NCBI GenBank assembly: GCA_037132275.1
Contig: JBAXPK010000038.1
Location: forward strand, 1 to 24,764
Length of the DNA: 24,764 nt
Direction of reading: 5' to 3'
DNA from: JAABPW01 sp037132275
Lineage (GTDB): Bacteria > Verrucomicrobiota > Kiritimatiellia > CAIKKV01 > CAITUY01
Part shown: positions 7,821 through 14,682 of the stretch, one piece after another
How positions within the stretch are numbered: position 1 is the stretch's first letter
Layout of the letters: each line of letters opens with the position of its first letter
Translations under genes and position numbers: made by a program
The notes under the pieces: generated by a model
What the model was told of the DNA's origin: nothing
What the model saw: only the letters and a program-made list of their open reading frames with translations
Database searches by the model: none

Positions 7821-7849
7821 ACATTACCAGCTTTTTGGTAGGGAGTCTA
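7821..7849 (-). promoter_or_regulatory. Possible promoter for the TerB-like gene
   Basis: Read on the reverse strand, TAGACT (7849-7844) and TAATGT (7826-7821) are 17 bases apart and end 33 bases before the ATG at 7787. The matches to consensus are partial (4/6 and about 3/6). A small inverted repeat (TACCA at 7825-7829, TGGTA at 7836-7840) falls between and over the elements and could be an operator or a weak hairpin after murC-murB. Confidence 0.3.
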
Positions 7850-7875
7850 TTTTAACAGCGAGATCTCACGTTCTC

Positions 7876-10215
7876 TCACTCCAGTATCTGGATCTCGGTC
7901 TCAAGTCGGATGCCGTATTGCCTGTGGACTTTCTCGCGTGTGATTTCCAATACAGCGAGGACATCCGACGCGCGGGCACCGGACAGGGTCTCAATCACAT
8001 TGGCGTGCTGGCGAGAAATACTGGCGCCGCCCACGGCGAATCCTTTGAGTCCCGCTTGCTCAATCAATTGGCCGGCGTGGCCGCCCGGTGGATTTTTGAA
8101 AATCGAGCCGGCAGTTCGAAGCCCTTTCATCCAGGCCCGTCGCAGTGCCAGATTAGCGCGTTCCCGACGAATGGCGTCCGGATCACCGGGCTGGAGCCGG
8201 AATGCGGCCTCAACAATAATTTGGTCCCGCAAAGCCGGGCAGGATCGATAGGCAAAATCAAGATCCTGACGGTTGAGAATACTCAACCGGTTGTCGTGAT
8301 CTAGAATTCGCACCCAGGCGAGCCCCTCGGAAATCGAGCGACCCCACGCCCCGGCATTGCCGCGCACGGCGCCTCCGACAGTTCCGGGAATAGATTCAAG
8401 AAACTCGAGACCGGTGTATCTATGTTCCTCCGCCCAACTTGACAGCCTGGCCAGGGAAACCCCTGCACCGGCGAGGATCAGCCCATCGCGTTCCTCAATT
8501 CGGCGAAAGGACTCGCCACTTAGCCGGGCTACAACACCCCGCACGCCAAGATCACTGACCAGCACATTGCTGCCTCCACCCAGGATCTGGATCGGAATCA
8601 TTTCACGTCGACACCACCGAGCGATATTTTCGAGATCCTGTTCAGAGCCGATATCCATCCACAATTCTGCCCGACCACCCACCCCGAGTGTGGTGCGAGC
8701 CGCCAGAGGTTCATTCCCCCTGACGAGGGTGGCGTGGAGATCGATCTGGCGGATAGCCTGGCCCATCAGGGTAGGTAAGGCTTCAACACGATTCCCCTTC
8801 AGGTCATCCCGGGCCCAACCGGCGATGCGCTCCACATCGCCGGCGCCGATGACGAGAAAGAGGTCACCCAATCGAAGCTGATCACGGCTGTATTCCCAGG
8901 CTTTCCGAAGAGAGGGCGCCACCGTGGCATGAAGGCGGGGGTGTTTGCGGCAGTGAACATACAGATCCCAGATGGAACCGCCGGGTAATGGCGATTCCGA
9001 GGCGGCATACACGGGGCAGAGAATCACTTCCTCCAAACCCTCAAAAGCGGCGGGAAAATCTGGACCCAGCGCCAGGGTTCGGGTATAGCGATGAGGTTGA
9101 AAAACCCCGAATGTCCGTGGGCGCCCAAGTCGGCGCGAAGCCTCGACAAGGGCGGCAATTTCAGTGGGATGGTGGGCATAATCCGAAATCACGATCACAT
9201 CCTCACGGTCAATGATCCGCTCAAAACGACGACGGGGAAGGGCGACTTTTGACAGGCTGGCACGAAGTTGATCCCGGGATAAGTCAAGTTCAAGCCCGAC
9301 GGCCAGACAGGCAAGGGCGTTCAAGATGTTGTGCCGACCCGGGATCGGGAGGACGAAGACCCCGAGATCCCGGTCCTGCCACGTCACTTGAAATTCGGTT
9401 GAAACCGAACTCTCTTTCAAGATTTGGGCATGCAGCATGGCGGAGGGGGAGAGTCCGTAGGATAAACCGTTGGGATGGCGACTGCAAAGGAGTGCGGTAC
9501 GGGGATCGTCGGCGCAGTAAATAAGTCGGCGGCGGGTCTGGTTGATAAACGTTAAAAAACAGTTCTCGAAATCCCCAATGCCGGAAAAGTGCTCCATGTG
9601 GTCGAATTCAATGTTGGTAACTACGGCAATGTCAGGGTGATAGAGGGCGAGGGTGCCGTCACTCTCGTCGGCCTCGGCCACCAGTATGCCGCCGGACCCG
9701 GCTCCTGCGACCCCACCCAGCGACTCCACCTCACCGCCGATACAAAAGGAGGGCTTGAGGCCTGCCGCAGTTAAGATTTGGGCAATAAAGGTTGAGGTGG
9801 TGGTTTTTCCATGCGTGCCGGCAACGGCTATGGACGTGGGGGATAATTCCATCAGGGCCGGCAGAACCTCGCCGCGCTTGAAAAAGGGAATCCTACTTAG
9901 CTGGGCTGCCTGAATCTCGTCCGTGGATTCGGGCACGGCGGCGCTCCGTATGACCCATCGGACATCCTCGGTCAGGTGGGCGGGGGAATGCCGCTCACTG
10001 GTTTGAATACCCCGTTCCCGAAGCCAGCCGGCCAGTTTGTTGATCATGAGATCGCAACCGGTAACCCGGAATCCACGGGCCTTGATCAGCACGGCGAGCC
10101 CGGCCATGCCAATACCGCAGATGCCGGCCAGGTGAACGGTGCCGACGCCTAATTGAAGCAGGTCGCGTATCTGATGTTTCACGCGGACGGAGCTTTGAAT
10201 ACGATTCGCTTCCAT
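7876..10215 (-). CDS. murC/murB: MurC-MurB fusion: UDP-MurNAc--L-alanine ligase / UDP-GlcNAc-enolpyruvate reductase
   Basis: This 779-residue bifunctional cytoplasmic protein covers two consecutive steps of peptidoglycan precursor synthesis. The N-terminal MurC part (about 20-475) has AGICGIGMAGLA (30-41), the ATP loop GTHGKTTT (133-140), EADESDGT (181-188), NIEFDHMEHF (201-210), GRHNILNA (293-300) and DYAHHPTEI (345-353). The C-terminal MurB part (about 485-779) has the FAD-binding GGGSNVLVSD (546-555), the SIPGTVGGAVRGNAG loop (608-622), the catalytic serine in GSIFKNP (Ser704) and the C-terminal Glu774 in LETEIQ. MurB acts before MurC, so the fusion order is opposite to the pathway. GAAAGGG precedes the ATG. 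All key residues are present, so both activities are expected. Similar fusions are known in some bacterial lineages. Confidence 0.95.
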   Translation of the reverse strand: MEANRIQSSVRVKHQIRDLLQLGVGTVHLAGICGIGMAGLAVLIKARGFRVTGCDLMINKLAGWLRERGIQTSERHSPAHLTEDVRWVIRSAAVPESTDEIQAAQLSRIPFFKRGEVLPALMELSPTSIAVAGTHGKTTTSTFIAQILTAAGLKPSFCIGGEVESLGGVAGAGSGGILVAEADESDGTLALYHPDIAVVTNIEFDHMEHFSGIGDFENCFLTFINQTRRRLIYCADDPRTALLCSRHPNGLSYGLSPSAMLHAQILKESSVSTEFQVTWQDRDLGVFVLPIPGRHNILNALACLAVGLELDLSRDQLRASLSKVALPRRRFERIIDREDVIVISDYAHHPTEIAALVEASRRLGRPRTFGVFQPHRYTRTLALGPDFPAAFEGLEEVILCPVYAASESPLPGGSIWDLYVHCRKHPRLHATVAPSLRKAWEYSRDQLRLGDLFLVIGAGDVERIAGWARDDLKGNRVEALPTLMGQAIRQIDLHATLVRGNEPLAARTTLGVGGRAELWMDIGSEQDLENIARWCRREMIPIQILGGGSNVLVSDLGVRGVVARLSGESFRRIEERDGLILAGAGVSLARLSSWAEEHRYTGLEFLESIPGTVGGAVRGNAGAWGRSISEGLAWVRILDHDNRLSILNRQDLDFAYRSCPALRDQIIVEAAFRLQPGDPDAIRRERANLALRRAWMKGLRTAGSIFKNPPGGHAGQLIEQAGLKGFAVGGASISRQHANVIETLSGARASDVLAVLEITREKVHRQYGIRLETEIQILE

Positions 10216-10285
10216 CAGACCCTTTCAAAAATTTGGCCGCGAGCGTACTCCAGCAAGGGGATGAATGCCACTGTTTTTTACACGC

Positions 10286-10313
10286 TTGCAATTTACGGCA
10301 GGAGGGCTAAATT
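10286..10313 (+). promoter_or_regulatory. Possible promoter ahead of the phosphorelay operon
   Basis: TTGCAA (10286-10291) and TAAATT (10308-10313) are separated by 16 bases, each with four matches to the sigma70 consensus. They lie 33 bases upstream of the ATG of the decayed kinase gene at 10346 and so could drive the downstream operon even though that first gene is broken. Confidence 0.4.
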
Positions 10314-10345
10314 TCAAAAAGTGGTGTTATTTCCGGAGCGTAGTC

Positions 10346-10709
10346 ATGGGAAAACAAGCCCCAGCAACCAATCATCAAAAATGTGCATCAGGGGGCCTGA
10401 AGGAGGCGAAGTGCAGGATCTCTGCACTCGAAGCCTTGTTGGCGCGTTACTTCGGCCTTTATAACCTTGCCCCGGTCGGTTATTTCGACATAGGCCCAGC
10501 TTGCCCACGACGGGTTTGGCCTTTTCAGTTTGCGCGAGCGTCTCAGCTATATGGGAGGTACGCTTCAGGTGACGAGCACACCCGGGGAGGGCTCGCAGGT
10601 TTCATTGAGGGTGCCGTTACTTTCTAAAAAGCGTGCGTTGAGGAAGGCCGTAAAAGCGAGCCCGCACATGGTTGGCGAAGAGGAGAATATCATGGAGATA
10701 GGAGCATGA
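10346..10709 (+). pseudogene. Internally deleted PAS-domain histidine kinase remnant
   Basis: The frame starting at ATG 10346 (GGAG 8 bases upstream) reads through LEALLARYFGLYNLAPVGYF (residues 31-50), which matches the start of PAS-domain sensor kinases. Soon after, at about 10488-10494, the similarity jumps to another frame. There HDGFGLFSLRERLSYMGG and TSTPGEGSQVSLRVPLL (10506 to about 10625) match the very end of a HATPase domain of the GLFS(I/L)RERL type, seen in NarL/DegS-like kinases. A TAG at 10491-10493 blocks the second frame. Everything between, including the phosphoacceptor His and the N and G1 boxes, is missing. The remnant ends with TGA at 10707-10709, overlapping the next gene's ATG (ATGA). 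An assembly misjoin is the main alternative to a true deletion. Confidence 0.72.
10410..10428. repeat. Short inverted repeat inside the kinase remnant
   Basis: AGTGCAG (10410-10416) and CTGCACT (10422-10428) are perfect inverse copies around a 5-base GATCT. It may be chance within former coding sequence, or an operator. No T-run follows, so it is not an obvious terminator. Confidence 0.25.
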
Positions 10710-13111
10710 CAAAAGCAGACTCAACGCAGGTCCGAACGAGTGCTGATCCTCAGTCTCCCGCCCGGAATATGAAATTAAAAATCATTGTGCTCTACGCCGT
10801 GTTGGGTTCCGCGTGGATTTTCGTCTCGGACTTGTTTTTGTCGGTCTGGATTCATGATCCGCCAATGATGACCTTTTTCAAAGGGTGGTCGTTTGTGTTG
10901 GTGACCACGTTTTTGCTCAATGTTTTATTGCGAGCGGAAGCGCGGTCGCGTGCTCAGATCGATGCGGCGCTGCGGGATAGCCAGGAACAATTTCGAGCGC
11001 TGATGGAAACCGATGCCAACCGCAAGCTGGTGATGGAGGAATTGATGATGACCAATCGCCAGTTGGAGAATGCGACGGCGCGCGCCAACGAGATGGCGGT
11101 TTCGGCCCAGTTGGCCAACAGCGCCAAAAGCGAGTTTCTGGCCAATATGAGTCATGAGATCCGCACGCCCATGAACGGGGTTATCGGCATGGCAGGGCTG
11201 CTTCTGGATACGGATCTCTCGCCCGAACAGCGCAAATATGCGGAGATCGTGCGCTCAAGTGGCGAGTCGCTGATGGCGCTGCTTAACGATATTTTGGATT
11301 TTTCCAAGATTGAGGCCAGGAAACTCGAGCTTGAAATGCTTGATTTTAACCTGCGGGAAACGATGGAGGACACTGCTGAATTACTGGCGCTCAAAGCCCA
11401 GGAGAAAGGATTGGATCTGGTCTGCATCATCGATCCCGAAGTTCCTGTAAGCCTGAGAGGCGACCCCGGGCGGTTGCGCCAACTTTTTGTCAACCTGGGC
11501 GGCAATGCGATCAAGTTTACCGACCAAGGGGGAGTCACGTTGCGCGCCAGTCTTGAATCCGAGGCTGACGGTAAGGTGAACGTTCGATTTGTTGTCACTG
11601 ATACCGGTATCGGCATTCCCCGCGACAAGAGGGAACATCTTTTCCTGCCTTTCACGCAGGTGGACGGTTCCACTACGCGCAAGTATGGTGGCACGGGACT
11701 TGGGTTGGCCATTTCCAAGCAACTGGTTGAATTAATGGGTGGCACCATCGGCCTGACAAGCCCTTCGACTTCGCTCAGGTCGGGCAAAGGGGGGCCAGGG
11801 GCAGAATTCTGGTTTACTGCGGTCTTTGAGAAACAGGAAGCGGGGCAGACGATTGATGTCGAGCCGTCGGCAAAAGGGGATATCACCGGGGCTCGTGTTT
11901 TGGTGGTCGACGATCATGATACCAACCGCCTGCTGGTGGTCACCCTGCTGAGAAGTTGGGGCTGTCGTTACACCGAAGCGGAAGACGGGGTGTCGGCGTT
12001 GGCTCAATTGCGGGAGGCGGTGCGCGAAGGGGATCCCTTCAATGTGGCCCTGCTGGATATGCATATGCCGGGTATGGATGGCGCCGAATTATGTAACAGG
12101 ATAATGGATATACCGGATTTGCGTAATACAAGACTGATCATTTTGACTTCCCTGGGTGAACGGAGGGATGCGGCGCGGCTAATGTCGCTGGGGCTATCCG
12201 GGTATTTGACCAAGCCGCTGCGCCAGTCTGAACTTCGAGACTGTCTTGCGCTTGCGATGGTGCATAGTGACCGGGCAAATGGCGTCACCACCAAGCCCCC
12301 TGCCTACGATTCGCGTAAGCGCGGGGCGCGTATCCTCCTGGTCGAAGACAATGCCACGAACCAGCTTGTCGCCCTGAAGATCCTTGAAAAATTGGGCTAC
12401 CGTGCCGATGCCGTGGCGAATGGACAGGAGGCCCTGACCGCCTTGAAGGCCCTTCCTTACGATCTGGTGTTGATGGACTGCCAGATGCCCGAAATGGACG
12501 GTTTTGAAGCTACCCGGCGCATTCGTCATCCGCACACGTTGGTCCTCAATCCCAAGGTTCCCGTCATTGCCATGACTGCCTTTGCCATGAAAGGGGATCG
12601 TGAGCGGTGTCTGACGGCCGGCATGAACGACTATCTGAGCAAGCCAGTGAATCCGGCTGAATTGGCCGCTGCACTGGAACGCTGGCTGGAAAAGGATGGT
12701 GATATCAGTCAGGCCCTCCCTGACATCGAGGATTCTAAAGCAGAGGGGAGCCCCAACATTTTTAATCGGGCTGCGTTTCTGGAGCGTGTAATGGGGGATG
12801 AGACGATGTTACGGGTTATTACAGCCGGGTTTCTTGCAGACATGCCGGTGCAGATTGCCCGTCTGACGTCCGCCGTGGCTGCGGGTGATAGTTTGATGGT
12901 TGAACGACAAGCGCACAGTATCAAGGGCTCATCAGGGAATGTGGGCGGGGAGGCCTTGAGCAAGGCGGCCTTTGAACTTGAAAGGGCCGGGAAGGCAAAT
13001 AATAGAGTGGAACAGCAGATACTCCTGTCCGAATTGGAAAAACGGTTTGCCCAACTCAGGCAAGCGATGGAAGAAGGCGGGAATGAAATCACGGAAACAT
13101 CGTTAACGTGA
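10706..13111 (+). CDS. Hybrid sensor histidine kinase (HisKA-HATPase-REC-REC-Hpt)
   Basis: This 801-residue membrane kinase carries its own multistep phosphorelay. Two membrane segments (about 26-45 and 54-74) flank a very short external loop, so it probably senses through the membrane or a partner. A linker/coiled coil (78-140) leads to HisKA with MSHEIRTP (His150). The HATPase domain has NLGGNAIKF (263-271), DTGIGIP (299-305) and GGTGLGL (328-334). Two receivers follow with Asp451 and Asp591 and switch lysines in LTKPL and LSKPV. A C-terminal Hpt carries AHSIKGSSGNVGG (His737). Residues about 353-362 (PSTSLRSGKG) are a repeat-derived insertion just before the last HATPase strand. GGAGAT lies 6 bases before the ATG, which overlaps the stop of the upstream kinase remnant. 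The REC-GGDEF gene follows after 19 bases. Confidence 0.95.
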   Translation: MTKADSTQVRTSADPQSPARNMKLKIIVLYAVLGSAWIFVSDLFLSVWIHDPPMMTFFKGWSFVLVTTFLLNVLLRAEARSRAQIDAALRDSQEQFRALMETDANRKLVMEELMMTNRQLENATARANEMAVSAQLANSAKSEFLANMSHEIRTPMNGVIGMAGLLLDTDLSPEQRKYAEIVRSSGESLMALLNDILDFSKIEARKLELEMLDFNLRETMEDTAELLALKAQEKGLDLVCIIDPEVPVSLRGDPGRLRQLFVNLGGNAIKFTDQGGVTLRASLESEADGKVNVRFVVTDTGIGIPRDKREHLFLPFTQVDGSTTRKYGGTGLGLAISKQLVELMGGTIGLTSPSTSLRSGKGGPGAEFWFTAVFEKQEAGQTIDVEPSAKGDITGARVLVVDDHDTNRLLVVTLLRSWGCRYTEAEDGVSALAQLREAVREGDPFNVALLDMHMPGMDGAELCNRIMDIPDLRNTRLIILTSLGERRDAARLMSLGLSGYLTKPLRQSELRDCLALAMVHSDRANGVTTKPPAYDSRKRGARILLVEDNATNQLVALKILEKLGYRADAVANGQEALTALKALPYDLVLMDCQMPEMDGFEATRRIRHPHTLVLNPKVPVIAMTAFAMKGDRERCLTAGMNDYLSKPVNPAELAAALERWLEKDGDISQALPDIEDSKAEGSPNIFNRAAFLERVMGDETMLRVITAGFLADMPVQIARLTSAVAAGDSLMVERQAHSIKGSSGNVGGEALSKAAFELERAGKANNRVEQQILLSELEKRFAQLRQAMEEGGNEITETSLT
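11762..11790 (+). repeat. Dispersed small repeat inserted in a coding region
   Basis: CCTTCGACTTCGCTCAGG (11762-11779), followed by TCGGGCAAAGG, sits in frame within the hybrid kinase and encodes PSTSLRSGKG. The same core (reverse complement CCTGAGCGAAGTCGAAGG) is familiar to me as a dispersed element in many environmental bacterial genomes, where it translates as STSLRSGQ-like strings. It replaces the normal short turn between two HATPase strands and keeps the frame open. Only one copy was seen in this window. Confidence 0.6.
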
Positions 13112-13130
13112 TTCGACCAAGGGAACAATC

Positions 13131-14033
13131 ATGCGCATTCTGATTGCTGAAGACGATTTTACCTCACGAACCCTGCTGATGGCGGTTCTTCAGAAGTGTA
13201 ATTATGACCCGGTGCCGACTGAAAATGGTATTCAGGCTTGGGAGGTGCTGCAACGCCCGGATTCGCCCAAACTGGTTTTGCTCGATTGGAACATGCCCGG
13301 CCTGGATGGCCTGGAGGTGACGCGTCGGGTTCGGGCGTTGAACGTTGCCTCGCCCCCCTATATCCTTCTCTTGACGTCCAATAGCGAAAAGAATCAGATT
13401 ATCGCGGGCCTGGATGCCGGTGCCAATGACTATATGATCAAGCCCTTTGACACCGGGGAATTGCGAGCGCGTTTAGGTGTTGGCAGGCGCATGGTGGAAC
13501 TTCAGGATGCCCTGTTGGCGGCTCGGGACGCCCTTGAGCATCAAGCCATGCATGACGTTTTGACGGGGGTATTTAACCGCAGGGCCATCATGGATGCCCT
13601 GACTTCTGAAATTGCCCGGGCGAAACGAGAGAACACAAGCTTGATCGTCGGGATTTGTGATATTGATTATTTCAAGAAGGTGAATGATAATTATGGCCAC
13701 TTGGTGGGAGATGAAGTCCTTTGCGGTTTCGCCAACCGTCTGGGTAGCCAACTTAGGCCGTATGACCATTTGGGACGTTGGGGCGGTGAGGAGTTTTTGG
13801 TTATTGCACCGGAGCGCGATGCTCACGAGGGGGGTGGAATGTTTGAGCGTATCAGGCGGGCGGTCTCTGATACCCCGTTTCTCACCTCCGCCGGAAACCT
13901 ATCCATAACGGTCAGCATCGGTGTTGTCGCCTTGAGTGGAAACGTGACGGGTGATATACTTGTTTCAGCTGCGGATATGGCCCTGTATAAAGCCAAAAGT
14001 CTGGGGCGTAACCGTGTTTGCATAGCCGATTGA
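13131..14033 (+). CDS. Response regulator with diguanylate cyclase output (REC-GGDEF)
   Basis: This 300-residue protein makes cyclic di-GMP in response to phosphorylation. The receiver (1-125) has AEDD (6-9), the phosphoacceptor Asp52 in LLDWNMP and the switch lysine in MIKPF (Lys104). The GGDEF domain (about 135-300) has HDVLTGVFNRRA, DIDYFKKVNDNYGH (177-190) and the active-site motif GGEEF (218-222). An inhibitory I-site, RPYD (209-212), lies five residues upstream of it, so product feedback inhibition is expected. The architecture is like a single-receiver PleD. There is no membrane segment. AAGGGAA lies 5 bases before the ATG. It sits between the hybrid kinase and a regulator with a very similar receiver, and is a likely phosphorelay target of the neighbouring kinases. 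Confidence 0.95.
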   Translation: MRILIAEDDFTSRTLLMAVLQKCNYDPVPTENGIQAWEVLQRPDSPKLVLLDWNMPGLDGLEVTRRVRALNVASPPYILLLTSNSEKNQIIAGLDAGANDYMIKPFDTGELRARLGVGRRMVELQDALLAARDALEHQAMHDVLTGVFNRRAIMDALTSEIARAKRENTSLIVGICDIDYFKKVNDNYGHLVGDEVLCGFANRLGSQLRPYDHLGRWGGEEFLVIAPERDAHEGGGMFERIRRAVSDTPFLTSAGNLSITVSIGVVALSGNVTGDILVSAADMALYKAKSLGRNRVCIAD

Positions 14034-14057
14034 TGTCCGGTAAATGAGGAATTTATT

Positions 14058-14669
14058 ATGAAAATACTGATTGCTGAAGACGACGGAACGTCGCGAGTCA
14101 TTCTGACCAAGGCTCTGGAGAAAATCGGTCATCAAGTTGTGGCCACCGTCGACGGCGTTGAGGCTTTGAAGGTGATGCAGTCACCTGACGCACCCCATCT
14201 GGCCATCCTCGACTGGCTCATGCCCAACATGGATGGTGTGGAGGTGTGCCGCCGTATCCGTGTTCTGCATGATTCTCCGCCCCCTTACATCATCCTTTTA
14301 ACGATCAAGGGCGAAAAGGAGCATATTGTCGCGGGTCTTGATGCCGGCGCTAATGACTACATTTCCAAGCCTTACGATCTTGAGGAACTGCGGGCGCGAT
14401 TGGATGTTGGGCAGCGAATGCTCGCTCTACAGGATACCTTGTCCACCAAGGTAAATGAACTGCAAAAGGCCCTCGATGAAGTTCAAACGTTGCGCGGCAT
14501 TGTTCCCATCTGTGCAAACTGCAAAAAAATCCGTGACGACAAGGGGTTTTGGCAGCAGGTGGAACGTTATCTGACCGAACACTCTGAAGTCAGGTTCACC
14601 CATGGAACCTGTCCGGAGTGCATGAGAAAACTCTATCCTGAATTCTTGGACAGTATCGCGAAAGGATGA
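14058..14669 (+). CDS. Response regulator with C-terminal CxxC/CxxC module
   Basis: This is a 203-residue protein. Its receiver (1-125) has AEDD (7-9 acidic pair), Asp52 in ILDWLMP and Lys104 in ISKPY. A coiled-coil linker (about 122-146) is followed by a small C-terminal module, VPICANCKKIRDDKGFWQQV (149-168) and HGTCPEC (182-188). Its two Cys pairs (152/155 and 185/188) suggest zinc or iron binding. This module is found at the ends of many environmental sensor kinases and regulators, and its function is unknown. The receiver is closely similar along its whole length to that of the preceding REC-GGDEF protein, including AGLDAGANDY and ELRARL, so the pair probably arose by duplication. GAGGAA lies upstream of the ATG, and the next kinase starts 13 bases after the stop. 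Confidence 0.9.
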   Translation: MKILIAEDDGTSRVILTKALEKIGHQVVATVDGVEALKVMQSPDAPHLAILDWLMPNMDGVEVCRRIRVLHDSPPPYIILLTIKGEKEHIVAGLDAGANDYISKPYDLEELRARLDVGQRMLALQDTLSTKVNELQKALDEVQTLRGIVPICANCKKIRDDKGFWQQVERYLTEHSEVRFTHGTCPECMRKLYPEFLDSIAKG

Positions 14670-14682
14670 AGACGGGGACCCT

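Noticed and set aside
10265..10627. Open frame of 120 codons in the gap before the hybrid kinase
   Set aside because: Only its early part resembles a protein (the start of a PAS kinase); the rest is out of frame with the kinase C-terminal motif. It is explained better as a pseudogene.
11152..11886. 244-codon reverse-strand open frame
   Set aside because: It is antisense to the HisKA-HATPase part of the hybrid kinase; its Ser/Arg-rich composition is typical of a shadow frame.
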